NCBI GenBank assembly: GCA_020024265.1
Contig: JAHHTW010000005.1
Coordinates: forward strand, 26,365-90,364
Direction: 5' to 3'
Length of the DNA stretch: 64,000 nt
Source: Anaerotignum sp.
GTDB taxonomy: Bacteria; Bacillota; Clostridia; Lachnospirales; Anaerotignaceae
The position numbers and the translations under genes are program-made. Every line of letters starts with the position of its first letter. Positions within the stretch are counted from its first letter, which is position 1. The notes under the pieces were generated by a model that was given only the letters and a program-made list of their open reading frames with translations, searched no databases and had not been told where the DNA came from. Positions 41,213 to 48,729 of this stretch are shown here, in pieces.

Positions 41213-42547
41213 ATGTTTTCAAAAATACTCATTGCAAATAGAGGAGAAGTGGCTGTTCGTATCATTCGTGCCTGCAAAGAAATGGGCATCGAAACGGTTG
41301 CAGTATATTCCGAAGCAGATCAAAATACATTGCCTGTTGCACTGGCAGATGAACGCATCTGTGTAGGAGGAAACGCTGCCGTAGACAGTTACCTCAATCA
41401 GAAGAATATCATCAGTGCGGCGCTGGCTTCCAATGCGGAAGCCATCCATCCGGGCTATGGCTTTCTGTCGGAAAATCCTGAATTTGCTGCATTATGCGAA
41501 GAAAAGGGGATTGTGTTCATTGGACCTGACAGCAAGGTTCTGCGTGCGATGGGGGATAAAGACAATTCACGCCAGTTGATGAAGGAAATTGGTGTGCCGG
41601 TAGTACCTGGTACAGAAATTTTACACGACATCACAGAAGCAAAAAAATGTGCTGCCCAAATTGGCTATCCGATTTTGGTAAAAGCAACTGCCGGTGGCGG
41701 TGGGAAAGGCATTCGTGTGGTAGAAAAAGAGGAAGATTTGGAAAATGCTTTTGTCTCTGCCTCCGAAGAAGCGAAAAATGCCTTTGGAAACGGAGATGTC
41801 TTTCTGGAAAAATATCTCACATCGGTTCGTCATGTAGAGATGCAGGTATTGGCAGATGCTTTTGGGCATATTGTCTGCTTGGGAGAAAGAGATTGTTCAT
41901 TACAGCTCAACAAGCAGAAGGTATTGGAAGAAACGCCTTGTCCGGTGATGACAGAAGAAATTCGTCAAAATATGATGGCAATGGCAATTAAGGCAGCAAA
42001 AGCCGCAAATTATGTCAATGCAGGAACTGTAGAATTTTTGCTTGCACCAGATGGAAATTTTTATTTTATTGAAATGAATACACGTTTGCAGGTAGAACAC
42101 CCGATTACAGAAGAAATCAGTGATGTGGATATTGTAAAATGGCAAATCCGCATTGCTTGCCAGATTCCTCTGGACTTTACACAAGAGGATATTCATTTGC
42201 ATGGGCATGCGATAGAATGCCGTATCAATGCCAGAAGTACGGGGCAGGTGGATTTTCTCCATATTCCGGGTGGTTCTCGTTTGCATTTCGATACCGCACT
42301 GGTACAAGATTGCCTGATTGTCCCATTTTATGATTCGATGATTGGCAAATTGATTGTCCATGCAAAGACAAGAGAAGATGCCATACGTAAAATGGAGGTT
42401 GCACTCTGCGAAATGGTAATTCATGGTATTCATACCAATATTGAGGATCAGTTGCGGCTTGTGCGCAATCCGAAATTTCAAAAAGGGGAGTACGATACAT
42501 TGATTTTGCCAGAATTGTTGGCGGAAGGAGGAACAGAGCTTGAATAA
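41213..42547 (+). CDS. accC: Biotin carboxylase subunit of acetyl-CoA carboxylase
   Basis: 444 residues of the ATP-grasp type. ILIANRGEVAVRIIRACKEMG opens the biotin carboxylase N-domain. The glycine-rich ATP loop is KATAGGGGKGIRVV, and the catalytic region FIEMNTRLQVEHPITEE is complete. It carboxylates the biotin of AccB with ATP and bicarbonate. Seven bases after fabZ; the last eight bases overlap the accD start. Confidence 0.95.
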   Translation: MFSKILIANRGEVAVRIIRACKEMGIETVAVYSEADQNTLPVALADERICVGGNAAVDSYLNQKNIISAALASNAEAIHPGYGFLSENPEFAALCEEKGIVFIGPDSKVLRAMGDKDNSRQLMKEIGVPVVPGTEILHDITEAKKCAAQIGYPILVKATAGGGGKGIRVVEKEEDLENAFVSASEEAKNAFGNGDVFLEKYLTSVRHVEMQVLADAFGHIVCLGERDCSLQLNKQKVLEETPCPVMTEEIRQNMMAMAIKAAKAANYVNAGTVEFLLAPDGNFYFIEMNTRLQVEHPITEEISDVDIVKWQIRIACQIPLDFTQEDIHLHGHAIECRINARSTGQVDFLHIPGGSRLHFDTALVQDCLIVPFYDSMIGKLIVHAKTREDAIRKMEVALCEMVIHGIHTNIEDQLRLVRNPKFQKGEYDTLILPELLAEGGTELE

Positions 42548-43394
42548 TATTGTTGGAATGTTCCGAAAATCAAGAAATGTGCTGGAAAGCGGTGGCATCA
42601 CCCCGGAAGTAGCAGAAAAAATTCGTTGTCCCATTTGTAAAACAATTGATATCAAACGTGCAGTTGCAAAGAACAAAATGGTTTGCCCTTCTTGCGGTTA
42701 CCATTATCGGATCAATGCACGCACGCGCATCAAGTCTGTATGTGACAAAGGCAGTTTTGTAGAGTTGGATATGAAATTACAGACAGAAAATCCGTTGCAG
42801 TTTCCGGGATATGCAAATAAAATCGAATCCGCACGTTTGGCCTGTGGTCAGCCGGAAGGTGTGGTATGTGGTACAGCAACCATTCGCCAACAGCCATGCG
42901 CTATTTTTGTCATGGATCCACAGTTTATGATGGGTAGCATGGGTTCTGTTGTAGGCGAAAAGATCACACGTTTGTTCGAGTATGCAGACAAACAAAACTT
43001 GCCTGTTGTGGGCTTTACAGCATCCGGTGGTGCGCGTATGCAGGAGGGGATATTGTCTCTGATGCAGATGGCAAAAACGAGTGGCGCTGTACAACTGCAT
43101 GGTGCAAATGGCGGCTTGTATATCACAGTTTTGACAGATCCGACAACCGGCGGTGTAACAGCAAGCTTCGCAATGCTCGGAGATATTATTCTTTCTGAGC
43201 CAAATGCATTGATCGGTTTTGCCGGTCGGCGTGTGATTGAACAGACTACAAAGAAAAAATTGCCGGACAATTTCCAAAGAGCAGAATTTGTGCAGGACTG
43301 CGGTTTTGTAGATGCGATTGTACCCAGAACAGAATTGCGTACTGTATTGGAACGACTGCTCAGACAGCATCGTAAGGAGGTGTCGGGAGTATGA
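42540..43394 (+). CDS. accD: Acetyl-CoA carboxylase carboxyltransferase, beta subunit
   Basis: 284 residues. N-terminal zinc ribbon CPIC...CPSC (about residues 30-55) and carboxyltransferase core with GFTASGGARMQEG and the acyl-CoA site TDPTTGGVTASFAMLGD. With AccA it moves the carboxyl group from biotin to acetyl-CoA. The TTG at 42540 is the likely start, since GGAAGGAGG ends eight bases before it; ATG 42558 would leave a poor RBS. The stop overlaps accA in an ATGATGA arrangement. Confidence 0.93.
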   Translation: MNNIVGMFRKSRNVLESGGITPEVAEKIRCPICKTIDIKRAVAKNKMVCPSCGYHYRINARTRIKSVCDKGSFVELDMKLQTENPLQFPGYANKIESARLACGQPEGVVCGTATIRQQPCAIFVMDPQFMMGSMGSVVGEKITRLFEYADKQNLPVVGFTASGGARMQEGILSLMQMAKTSGAVQLHGANGGLYITVLTDPTTGGVTASFAMLGDIILSEPNALIGFAGRRVIEQTTKKKLPDNFQRAEFVQDCGFVDAIVPRTELRTVLERLLRQHRKEVSGV

Positions 43395-44179
43395 TGACAG
43401 CGTACGAAAGACTACTTGTTGCCAGAGCGCAGGATCGGCCAACCTCTCGTGCATATATCGAAATGCTTTTTGACGAACGTACAGAACTGCATGGAGATCG
43501 CAAATATGCCGATGATGCAGCAATACTTGCCGGAATTGGGGAATTGAATGGCATAGCTGTTACTTATATCGGTATTGAGCGTGGCCGTGATTTACAAGAA
43601 CGGATTCATTGCAATTTTGGTTGCCCGATGCCGGAAGGATACCGAAAAGCTCTGCGGCTGATGAAACAAGCAGAGAAATTTCATCGTCCTGTGATTTGCT
43701 TCGTAGATACTTCGGGCGCAAACTGCGGAGAGGAAGCAGAAAAAAGAGGCCAAGGACAGGCGATTGCAGACAATCTTTTACAAATGATGGGACTGCAAAC
43801 ACCAATCATTACGATTGTCATTGGCGAAGGCGGTAGTGGTGGTGCTTTGGGCCTATCTGTGGCAAATCGTTTGTATATGCTGGAAAATGCAGTATTTTCT
43901 GTGATTTCACCTGAGGGCTGTGCAAGTATTTTGTGGGAGGATGCTACAAAAGCCGCCGATGCCGCAGAGTGCTTGAAGATTACAGCAGCAGATATGAAAC
44001 GTTTTGGTGTTGCAGAAGATATCATTGTAGAAAATTTTGAATGTTTCGATATTATGTGTGAGGATCTGAAAAAACGTCTTTATACAGATTTGAAGGAACT
44101 CGTACAGTACACTGGAAAAGAGCTGTCCGAAAAGCGGTATGCACGTTTCCGCAAGCTGGGTATTTATGGTGAAGCATAA
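43391..44179 (+). CDS. accA: Acetyl-CoA carboxylase carboxyltransferase, alpha subunit
   Basis: 262 residues, the shorter form usual when accA and accD are separate in Firmicutes. RPTSRAYIEMLFDERTELHGDR, FVDTSGANCGEEAEKRGQ and GEGGSGGALGLSVANR are family landmarks. It is the last gene of the fab/acc operon, overlapping accD by 4 bases and followed by a terminator. The CoA-binding loop (Pro-Glu-Gly-Cys-Ala in ISPEGCASILW) is intact. Confidence 0.94.
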   Translation: MMTAYERLLVARAQDRPTSRAYIEMLFDERTELHGDRKYADDAAILAGIGELNGIAVTYIGIERGRDLQERIHCNFGCPMPEGYRKALRLMKQAEKFHRPVICFVDTSGANCGEEAEKRGQGQAIADNLLQMMGLQTPIITIVIGEGGSGGALGLSVANRLYMLENAVFSVISPEGCASILWEDATKAADAAECLKITAADMKRFGVAEDIIVENFECFDIMCEDLKKRLYTDLKELVQYTGKELSEKRYARFRKLGIYGEA

Positions 44180-44186
44180 AAAAACT

Positions 44187-44222
44187 TGTCCTTGTGAGGA
44201 GAACTCTCGCAGGGACATTTTT
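44187..44222 (+). terminator. Terminator of the fab/acc operon
   Basis: TGTCCTTGTGAG (44187-44198) pairs with CTCTCGCAGGGACA (44204-44217) with one bulge, then five T. It ends the eleven-gene transcript. Confidence 0.8.
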
Positions 44223-44379
44223 GTTCTTATGCAGGTATGCTGGAAAATGTAGTTTCATATGATGTGCTGGAATCAGACATTGGTGGATGCAGTTGTGAGA
44301 TGCAAGACATCAAAATACCGTTTGCAGGAGTTTGTGCATGTCGGAAAAGCCATTGTGCATAGGCATAAATAAAAATATC

Positions 44380-44408
44380 TTTACCATATATGGGATTAAT
44401 GGTATAAT
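44380..44408 (+). promoter_or_regulatory. Promoter of glmS
   Basis: TTTACC (44380-44385), a 17-base spacer and TATAAT (44403-44408) with a TGG just before the -10. The transcript would begin near 44415, about 26 bases before the ribozyme cleavage site. Confidence 0.75.
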
Positions 44409-44439
44409 GCAAAAGATACAAAAAAGAATGTACAAAAAA

Positions 44440-44580
44440 AGCGCCAGAGCCGTAAAACGGCTGACGAGGTGGAAGTGATCGAAATTTCGGCGGATGCTTC
44501 CCGCCCGTTAGCACAGGGACGCAGGTCTTTTACAAAGCACCGCAGCAATGCGATGAACAAAAAAAAGATAACGTGCTAAT
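44440..44580 (+). ncRNA. glmS ribozyme/riboswitch
   Basis: The core AGCGCCAGAGCC...GGCTGACGAGGTGGAAGTGATCGAAATTTCGGCGGATGCTTCCCGCC agrees with the glmS ribozyme; the sequence parts are at 44440-44505. Cleavage is expected between A44440 and G44441. TTAGCAC (44508-44514) pairs with GTGCTAA (44573-44579) to close the 3' domain. Glucosamine 6-phosphate triggers self-cleavage and lowers glmS expression. Confidence 0.95.
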
Positions 44581-44605
44581 AAAATGAGTTTGGAGGAAAA
44601 GTAAT

Positions 44606-46429
44606 ATGTGTGGTATTGTAGGATACATAGGACAGAATCAGGCAGCTCCTATTTTGATTGAAGGGCTGAAAAAATTGGAATATAGAGGATATGACTCCTC
44701 AGGAATTGCGGTACAGAATCATGGGCTTTGTGTAATCAAAACAAAAGGCCGTCTTGCTGATTTGGAGCAGAAAGTAAATGAAGTAGGCGGTGTAGAGGGC
44801 AGCGTTGGCATTGGTCATACAAGATGGGCAACCCATGGTGCCCCTAGCGATCTCAATTCCCATCCACACAGCAGCATGAATGGTAGAATTTCTGTGGTAC
44901 ACAATGGTATCATTGAAAATTATTTGCCATTGAAAGCAGAATTGGAAGAAAAAGGATATCATTTTGTTTCTGATACCGATACGGAAGTGATTGCACAACT
45001 TTTTGATGCTTATTACAATGGCGATATGGTAGATACCTTGATACAGGTAATTGGTAAAATACGTGGGTCTTATGCGCTTGGTATTTTGTGTAGTGAAAAA
45101 CCCGATGAAATGATTGCCGTACGTAAGGACAGTCCGATGCTGGTTGGATTGAGTGAAGAAGGTAATTTTATTGCTTCTGATATTCCGGCACTTTTGGAAT
45201 ATACCAAGGATTATTATTTGCTGAATGATAATGAAATTGTTGTATTGAAAAAGGATAGCATCAAGATACTGGATTTGCAGAAAAATGAAATCCAGAAGGA
45301 AGTATATCATGTTACTTGGGATCTTTCCGCAGCAGAAAAGGGCGGTTATGATTATTTCATGATGAAAGAAATCATGGAACAGCCAAAGTCCTTCCAAGCT
45401 ACCATCAGTCCACGTATTGTGGATGGAGAAATTCATCTGGATGACATCAAGTATACAGATGAAGATATTCAAAAGATTCATCGTATTCATATGGTGGCCT
45501 GTGGTTCCGCATGGCATGCAGCCATTGTCGGGAAATATGTTATAGAAGACTATGCACGTATTCCGGTAGAAGTAGATTTGGCTTCTGAGTTCCGCTACAG
45601 AAACCCTATTTTAGATAAAGATGATATTTGTATTGTCATCAGTCAATCTGGGGAAACCGCAGATACACTGGCAGCATTGAGAGAAGCAAAAAGACAGGGA
45701 ATCCGTATTCTCTCTATTGTCAATGTAGTGGGTAGTTCCATCGCAAGAGAGAGCGATGATGTATTGTATACATGGGCAGGGCCGGAAATTGCCGTTGCTA
45801 CCACAAAGGGATACTCTACACAAGTTGCTTTGATGTATTTGATTGCATTGAAATTTGCACAGGCAAGAGGAAAACTTTCCGATGGACAGGTACATGCACT
45901 GGTAGAAGAAATACAAAATATACCTGCTAAAATCGAACAACTCTTAGCATTACAGGATGAATTGAAAGCATTGGCAGATGCAAATGCAAATGCGAAAGAT
46001 GTTTTTGTCATTGGACGTGGCATTGATTATGCAGTGGCATTGGAAAGCTCACTGAAATTGAAAGAAATTTCCTATATTCATAGTGAAGCCTATGCTGCGG
46101 GGGAACTGAAGCATGGCACAATTTCTTTGATTGAAGAAGGCACGCTGGTTATTGCAATCGCAACACAGGACGCATTGTATGAAAAGCTGTTAAGCAATGT
46201 CAAGGAGGTAAAGGCAAGAGGCGCTTATGTTTTGGCATTGGCAAAAGAGGGCAATACAGAAATCGAGAAAGTGGCAGACAAGGTGATTTACATACCACAG
46301 ATCCATGATAAATTTACAGCATCCTTGGATGTCATCCCAATGCAGATTTTCTCTTATTATACAGCAGTTGCAAGGGGCTGTGATGTGGATATGCCACGTA
46401 ATTTGGCAAAATCTGTAACAGTAGAATAA
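44606..46429 (+). CDS. glmS: Glutamine:fructose-6-phosphate aminotransferase
   Basis: 607 residues. Makes glucosamine 6-phosphate, the first step to peptidoglycan amino sugars. Cys2 is the class II glutaminase nucleophile (MCGIVGYIG), followed by the glutaminase domain to about 240 and two SIS sugar-isomerase domains (SQSGETADT, VIGRG and the C-terminal Lys/Glu region ending in MPRNLAKSVTVE). TTGGAGG is the RBS. Regulated by the ribozyme in its leader. A hairpin (GATGCGCTCAC...GTGAGCGTATC, about 46437-46476) lies past the stop but without a clear U-tract. Confidence 0.96.
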   Translation: MCGIVGYIGQNQAAPILIEGLKKLEYRGYDSSGIAVQNHGLCVIKTKGRLADLEQKVNEVGGVEGSVGIGHTRWATHGAPSDLNSHPHSSMNGRISVVHNGIIENYLPLKAELEEKGYHFVSDTDTEVIAQLFDAYYNGDMVDTLIQVIGKIRGSYALGILCSEKPDEMIAVRKDSPMLVGLSEEGNFIASDIPALLEYTKDYYLLNDNEIVVLKKDSIKILDLQKNEIQKEVYHVTWDLSAAEKGGYDYFMMKEIMEQPKSFQATISPRIVDGEIHLDDIKYTDEDIQKIHRIHMVACGSAWHAAIVGKYVIEDYARIPVEVDLASEFRYRNPILDKDDICIVISQSGETADTLAALREAKRQGIRILSIVNVVGSSIARESDDVLYTWAGPEIAVATTKGYSTQVALMYLIALKFAQARGKLSDGQVHALVEEIQNIPAKIEQLLALQDELKALADANANAKDVFVIGRGIDYAVALESSLKLKEISYIHSEAYAAGELKHGTISLIEEGTLVIAIATQDALYEKLLSNVKEVKARGAYVLALAKEGNTEIEKVADKVIYIPQIHDKFTASLDVIPMQIFSYYTAVARGCDVDMPRNLAKSVTVE

Positions 46430-46586
46430 AAATCGAGATGCGCTCACAGATATATGGAATATATGGTGAGCGTATCTATCCATAAAACGAAAAATGTCAT
46501 AGGTATCATGCCACCTGATGCCCTGCCAAAGGTCTTTGCACTACGGTACTGCTTGTTGCAGAATGTTCAGGTTTTGCAGTATGGTC

Positions 46587-46614
46587 TTTACTTTTTCGGT
46601 AAAAATGGTATGAT
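46587..46614 (+). promoter_or_regulatory. Promoter of aspS
   Basis: TTTACT (46587-46592), a 16-base spacer and TATGAT (46609-46614). The leader after it has a small hairpin GAAAGC-GAGAG-GGCTTTC (about 46650-46668) but no T-box motif was found, unlike proS. Confidence 0.6.
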
Positions 46615-46691
46615 ATGAAGGATAACATCACATATAACATGCAATCGGAAAGCGAGAGGGCTTTCGATATTTTGACGTAAGGAGATTGGAC

Positions 46692-48509
46692 ATGGGAGAA
46701 TCAATTACAGGCTTAAAGAGAAGCCATTTGTGTGGTCAGGTCAACGAAAATCTGATTGGTCAGGAAGTAACCGTTATGGGCTGGGTACAGCGTCGTCGTG
46801 ACTTAGGGCAGCTGATTTTTATTGCACTGAGAGATAAAACCGGTTTGGTACAAATTGCTGTAGATGGCAACACAGCGCCAAAGGAAATTTTTGAAAAAGC
46901 GGAAACAGTACGGAGTGAGTATACATTGGCAGTACGTGGTACGGTTACCGCCAGAACAGAAGGCAATATCAATCCAAATATGAAAACGGGGAAGATTGAG
47001 ATTGTTGCAACAGAATTTCGTGTGCTGTCCGAATCTGAAACCACACCTTTCCAGATTGAGGACAACATTACCGTTAAGGATGATTTGCGTCTGAAATATA
47101 GATATCTTGATTTGAGACGTCCTTCTCAGCTGAAAAATATTGTGCTGCGCCATCAGGTGGTACAAGCACTGCGAGCATTTTTGAATGAAGAAGGCTTCTT
47201 GGAAATCGAAACACCGATACTTGGTAAATCCACACCGGAAGGTGCAAGAGATTACCTTGTGCCAAGCCGTGTACATCCCGGCTTGTTTTATGGATTACCG
47301 CAGTCTCCTCAGCTGTATAAACAGCTGTTGATGGTATCTGGCATGGATCGTTACTATCAAATTGCGAAATGCTTCCGTGATGAAGATCTGCGTGCAGACC
47401 GTCAGCCTGAATTTACACAGCTGGATATGGAGTTATCTTTCATTGATGTAGATGATATTCTGGATATCAATGAAAGATTGGTGCAGAAGGTCTTTCAGGA
47501 TATTATGCAGGTAGATGTACAGCTTCCTTTGCAACGTATGACATACAAAGAAGCTATGGAACGCTTTGGTTCCGACAAGCCGGATGTTCGTTTTGGAATG
47601 GAACTGGTCAATATTTCTGATGTGGTAAATGGCACAGATTTTGTGGTATTCAAATCGGCATTGGAAGCTGGTGGCAGTGTACGTGCGATCAACGCAAAGG
47701 GTTGTGGCTCTTTCCCCAGAAAGAAAATTGATTCTCTTGTAGAATTTGTAAAGACATATCGTGCAAAAGGACTTGCTTGGATTGTAGTCAATGAAGACGG
47801 CTCCTTGAAATCTCAAATTGCAAAATTCTTTACACCAGAAAAATTACAGGAAATTGTAGATCGTATGGATGGTAAGCCCGGCGATTTGATTTTGATTTGT
47901 GCAGACAAAGATAAAGTAGTATTTGACTCTCTGGGTGCGCTGCGTTTGGAACTTTCCAAAATGCTGGAATTGACAAAAGCAGATGATTTCCGTTTCTTAT
48001 GGATTACAGAATTCCCCATGCTGGAATGGGATGAAGAAGAAAATCGCTTTGTTGCAGTCCATCATCCGTTTACTGCACCTATGGATGAGGATATTGCATT
48101 GCTGGATACAGATCCCGGTGCAGTACGTGCGAAAGCATATGATATTGTACTCAATGGCTATGAATTGGGTGGTGGTTCTATTAGAATTCACCGCAGAGAT
48201 ATTCAGCAGAAAATGTTTGAATTGCTTGGCTTTACACAAGAGGATGCACAGGAACGCTTTGGCTTTCTTTTGGATGCCTTCAAGTATGGTGTGCCTCCTC
48301 ATGGTGGACTTGCATTTGGCTTGGATCGTATCATCATGTTGATGACAGGTGCTGCTAGTATCCGTGATGTCATCGCATTCCCGAAGGTAAAGGATGCTTC
48401 TTGCCCGATGACAGATGCCCCGAATGTGGTAGATCAAAAGCAGTTGGATGAATTGGCAATCTGCTTCAATGAAGAAATTCTCAAAGCATCACAGGCAGAA
48501 GAAGAATAA
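46692..48509 (+). CDS. aspS: Aspartyl-tRNA synthetase, bacterial type
   Basis: 605 residues including the bacterial GAD insertion. The N-terminal OB fold carries GWVQRRRDLGQLIFIALRDKTG; class II motif 2 is FRDEDLRADRQPEFTQLDMELSF; motif 3 is GGLAFGLDRIIMLM near the C-terminus. It attaches Asp to tRNA-Asp (possibly also to tRNA-Asn; no gatCAB is visible here). AAGGAG is seven bases before ATG 46692; the TTG at 46686 is not needed. A single-gene unit. Confidence 0.95.
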   Translation: MGESITGLKRSHLCGQVNENLIGQEVTVMGWVQRRRDLGQLIFIALRDKTGLVQIAVDGNTAPKEIFEKAETVRSEYTLAVRGTVTARTEGNINPNMKTGKIEIVATEFRVLSESETTPFQIEDNITVKDDLRLKYRYLDLRRPSQLKNIVLRHQVVQALRAFLNEEGFLEIETPILGKSTPEGARDYLVPSRVHPGLFYGLPQSPQLYKQLLMVSGMDRYYQIAKCFRDEDLRADRQPEFTQLDMELSFIDVDDILDINERLVQKVFQDIMQVDVQLPLQRMTYKEAMERFGSDKPDVRFGMELVNISDVVNGTDFVVFKSALEAGGSVRAINAKGCGSFPRKKIDSLVEFVKTYRAKGLAWIVVNEDGSLKSQIAKFFTPEKLQEIVDRMDGKPGDLILICADKDKVVFDSLGALRLELSKMLELTKADDFRFLWITEFPMLEWDEEENRFVAVHHPFTAPMDEDIALLDTDPGAVRAKAYDIVLNGYELGGGSIRIHRRDIQQKMFELLGFTQEDAQERFGFLLDAFKYGVPPHGGLAFGLDRIIMLMTGAASIRDVIAFPKVKDASCPMTDAPNVVDQKQLDELAICFNEEILKASQAEEE

Positions 48510-48521
48510 AATTTGATTTGC

Positions 48522-48557
48522 GCCTCTGTTTTCAAAAATAGAAAACAGAGGCTTTTT
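48522..48557 (+). terminator. Terminator of aspS
   Basis: GCCTCTGTTTT (48522-48532) pairs perfectly with AAAACAGAGGC (48542-48552), followed by TTTTT. Confidence 0.92.
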
Positions 48558-48620
48558 GTATTTCTCTGAAAAAATGCACAAAAATCCGTCGAATTTGTAC
48601 GAATGATTGTGTAAAAATAG

Positions 48621-48662
48621 TCTGTTAGCACTCTTTACAAGTGAGTGCTAACAGACTATAAT
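48621..48662 (+). promoter_or_regulatory. CIRCE operator overlapping the clpB promoter
   Basis: A perfect CIRCE, TTAGCACTC-N9-GAGTGCTAA (48625-48651); the palindrome extends to TCTG/CAGA on both sides. The -35 TTTACA (48634-48639) lies inside its 9-base spacer and the -10 TATAAT is at 48657-48662 (17-base spacer). HrcA should therefore repress clpB by blocking the -35. Confidence 0.95.
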
Positions 48663-48729
48663 AGGCTTTGTAAGGAAAACAAGAATACCAAATCCAATAC
48701 AAAAACATTCAGAGAAAGGTGGAATGGTT

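Noticed and set aside
46437..46476. Rho-independent terminator of glmS
   Set aside because: The hairpin is strong but no run of T follows on the plus strand, so I do not list it as a terminator.
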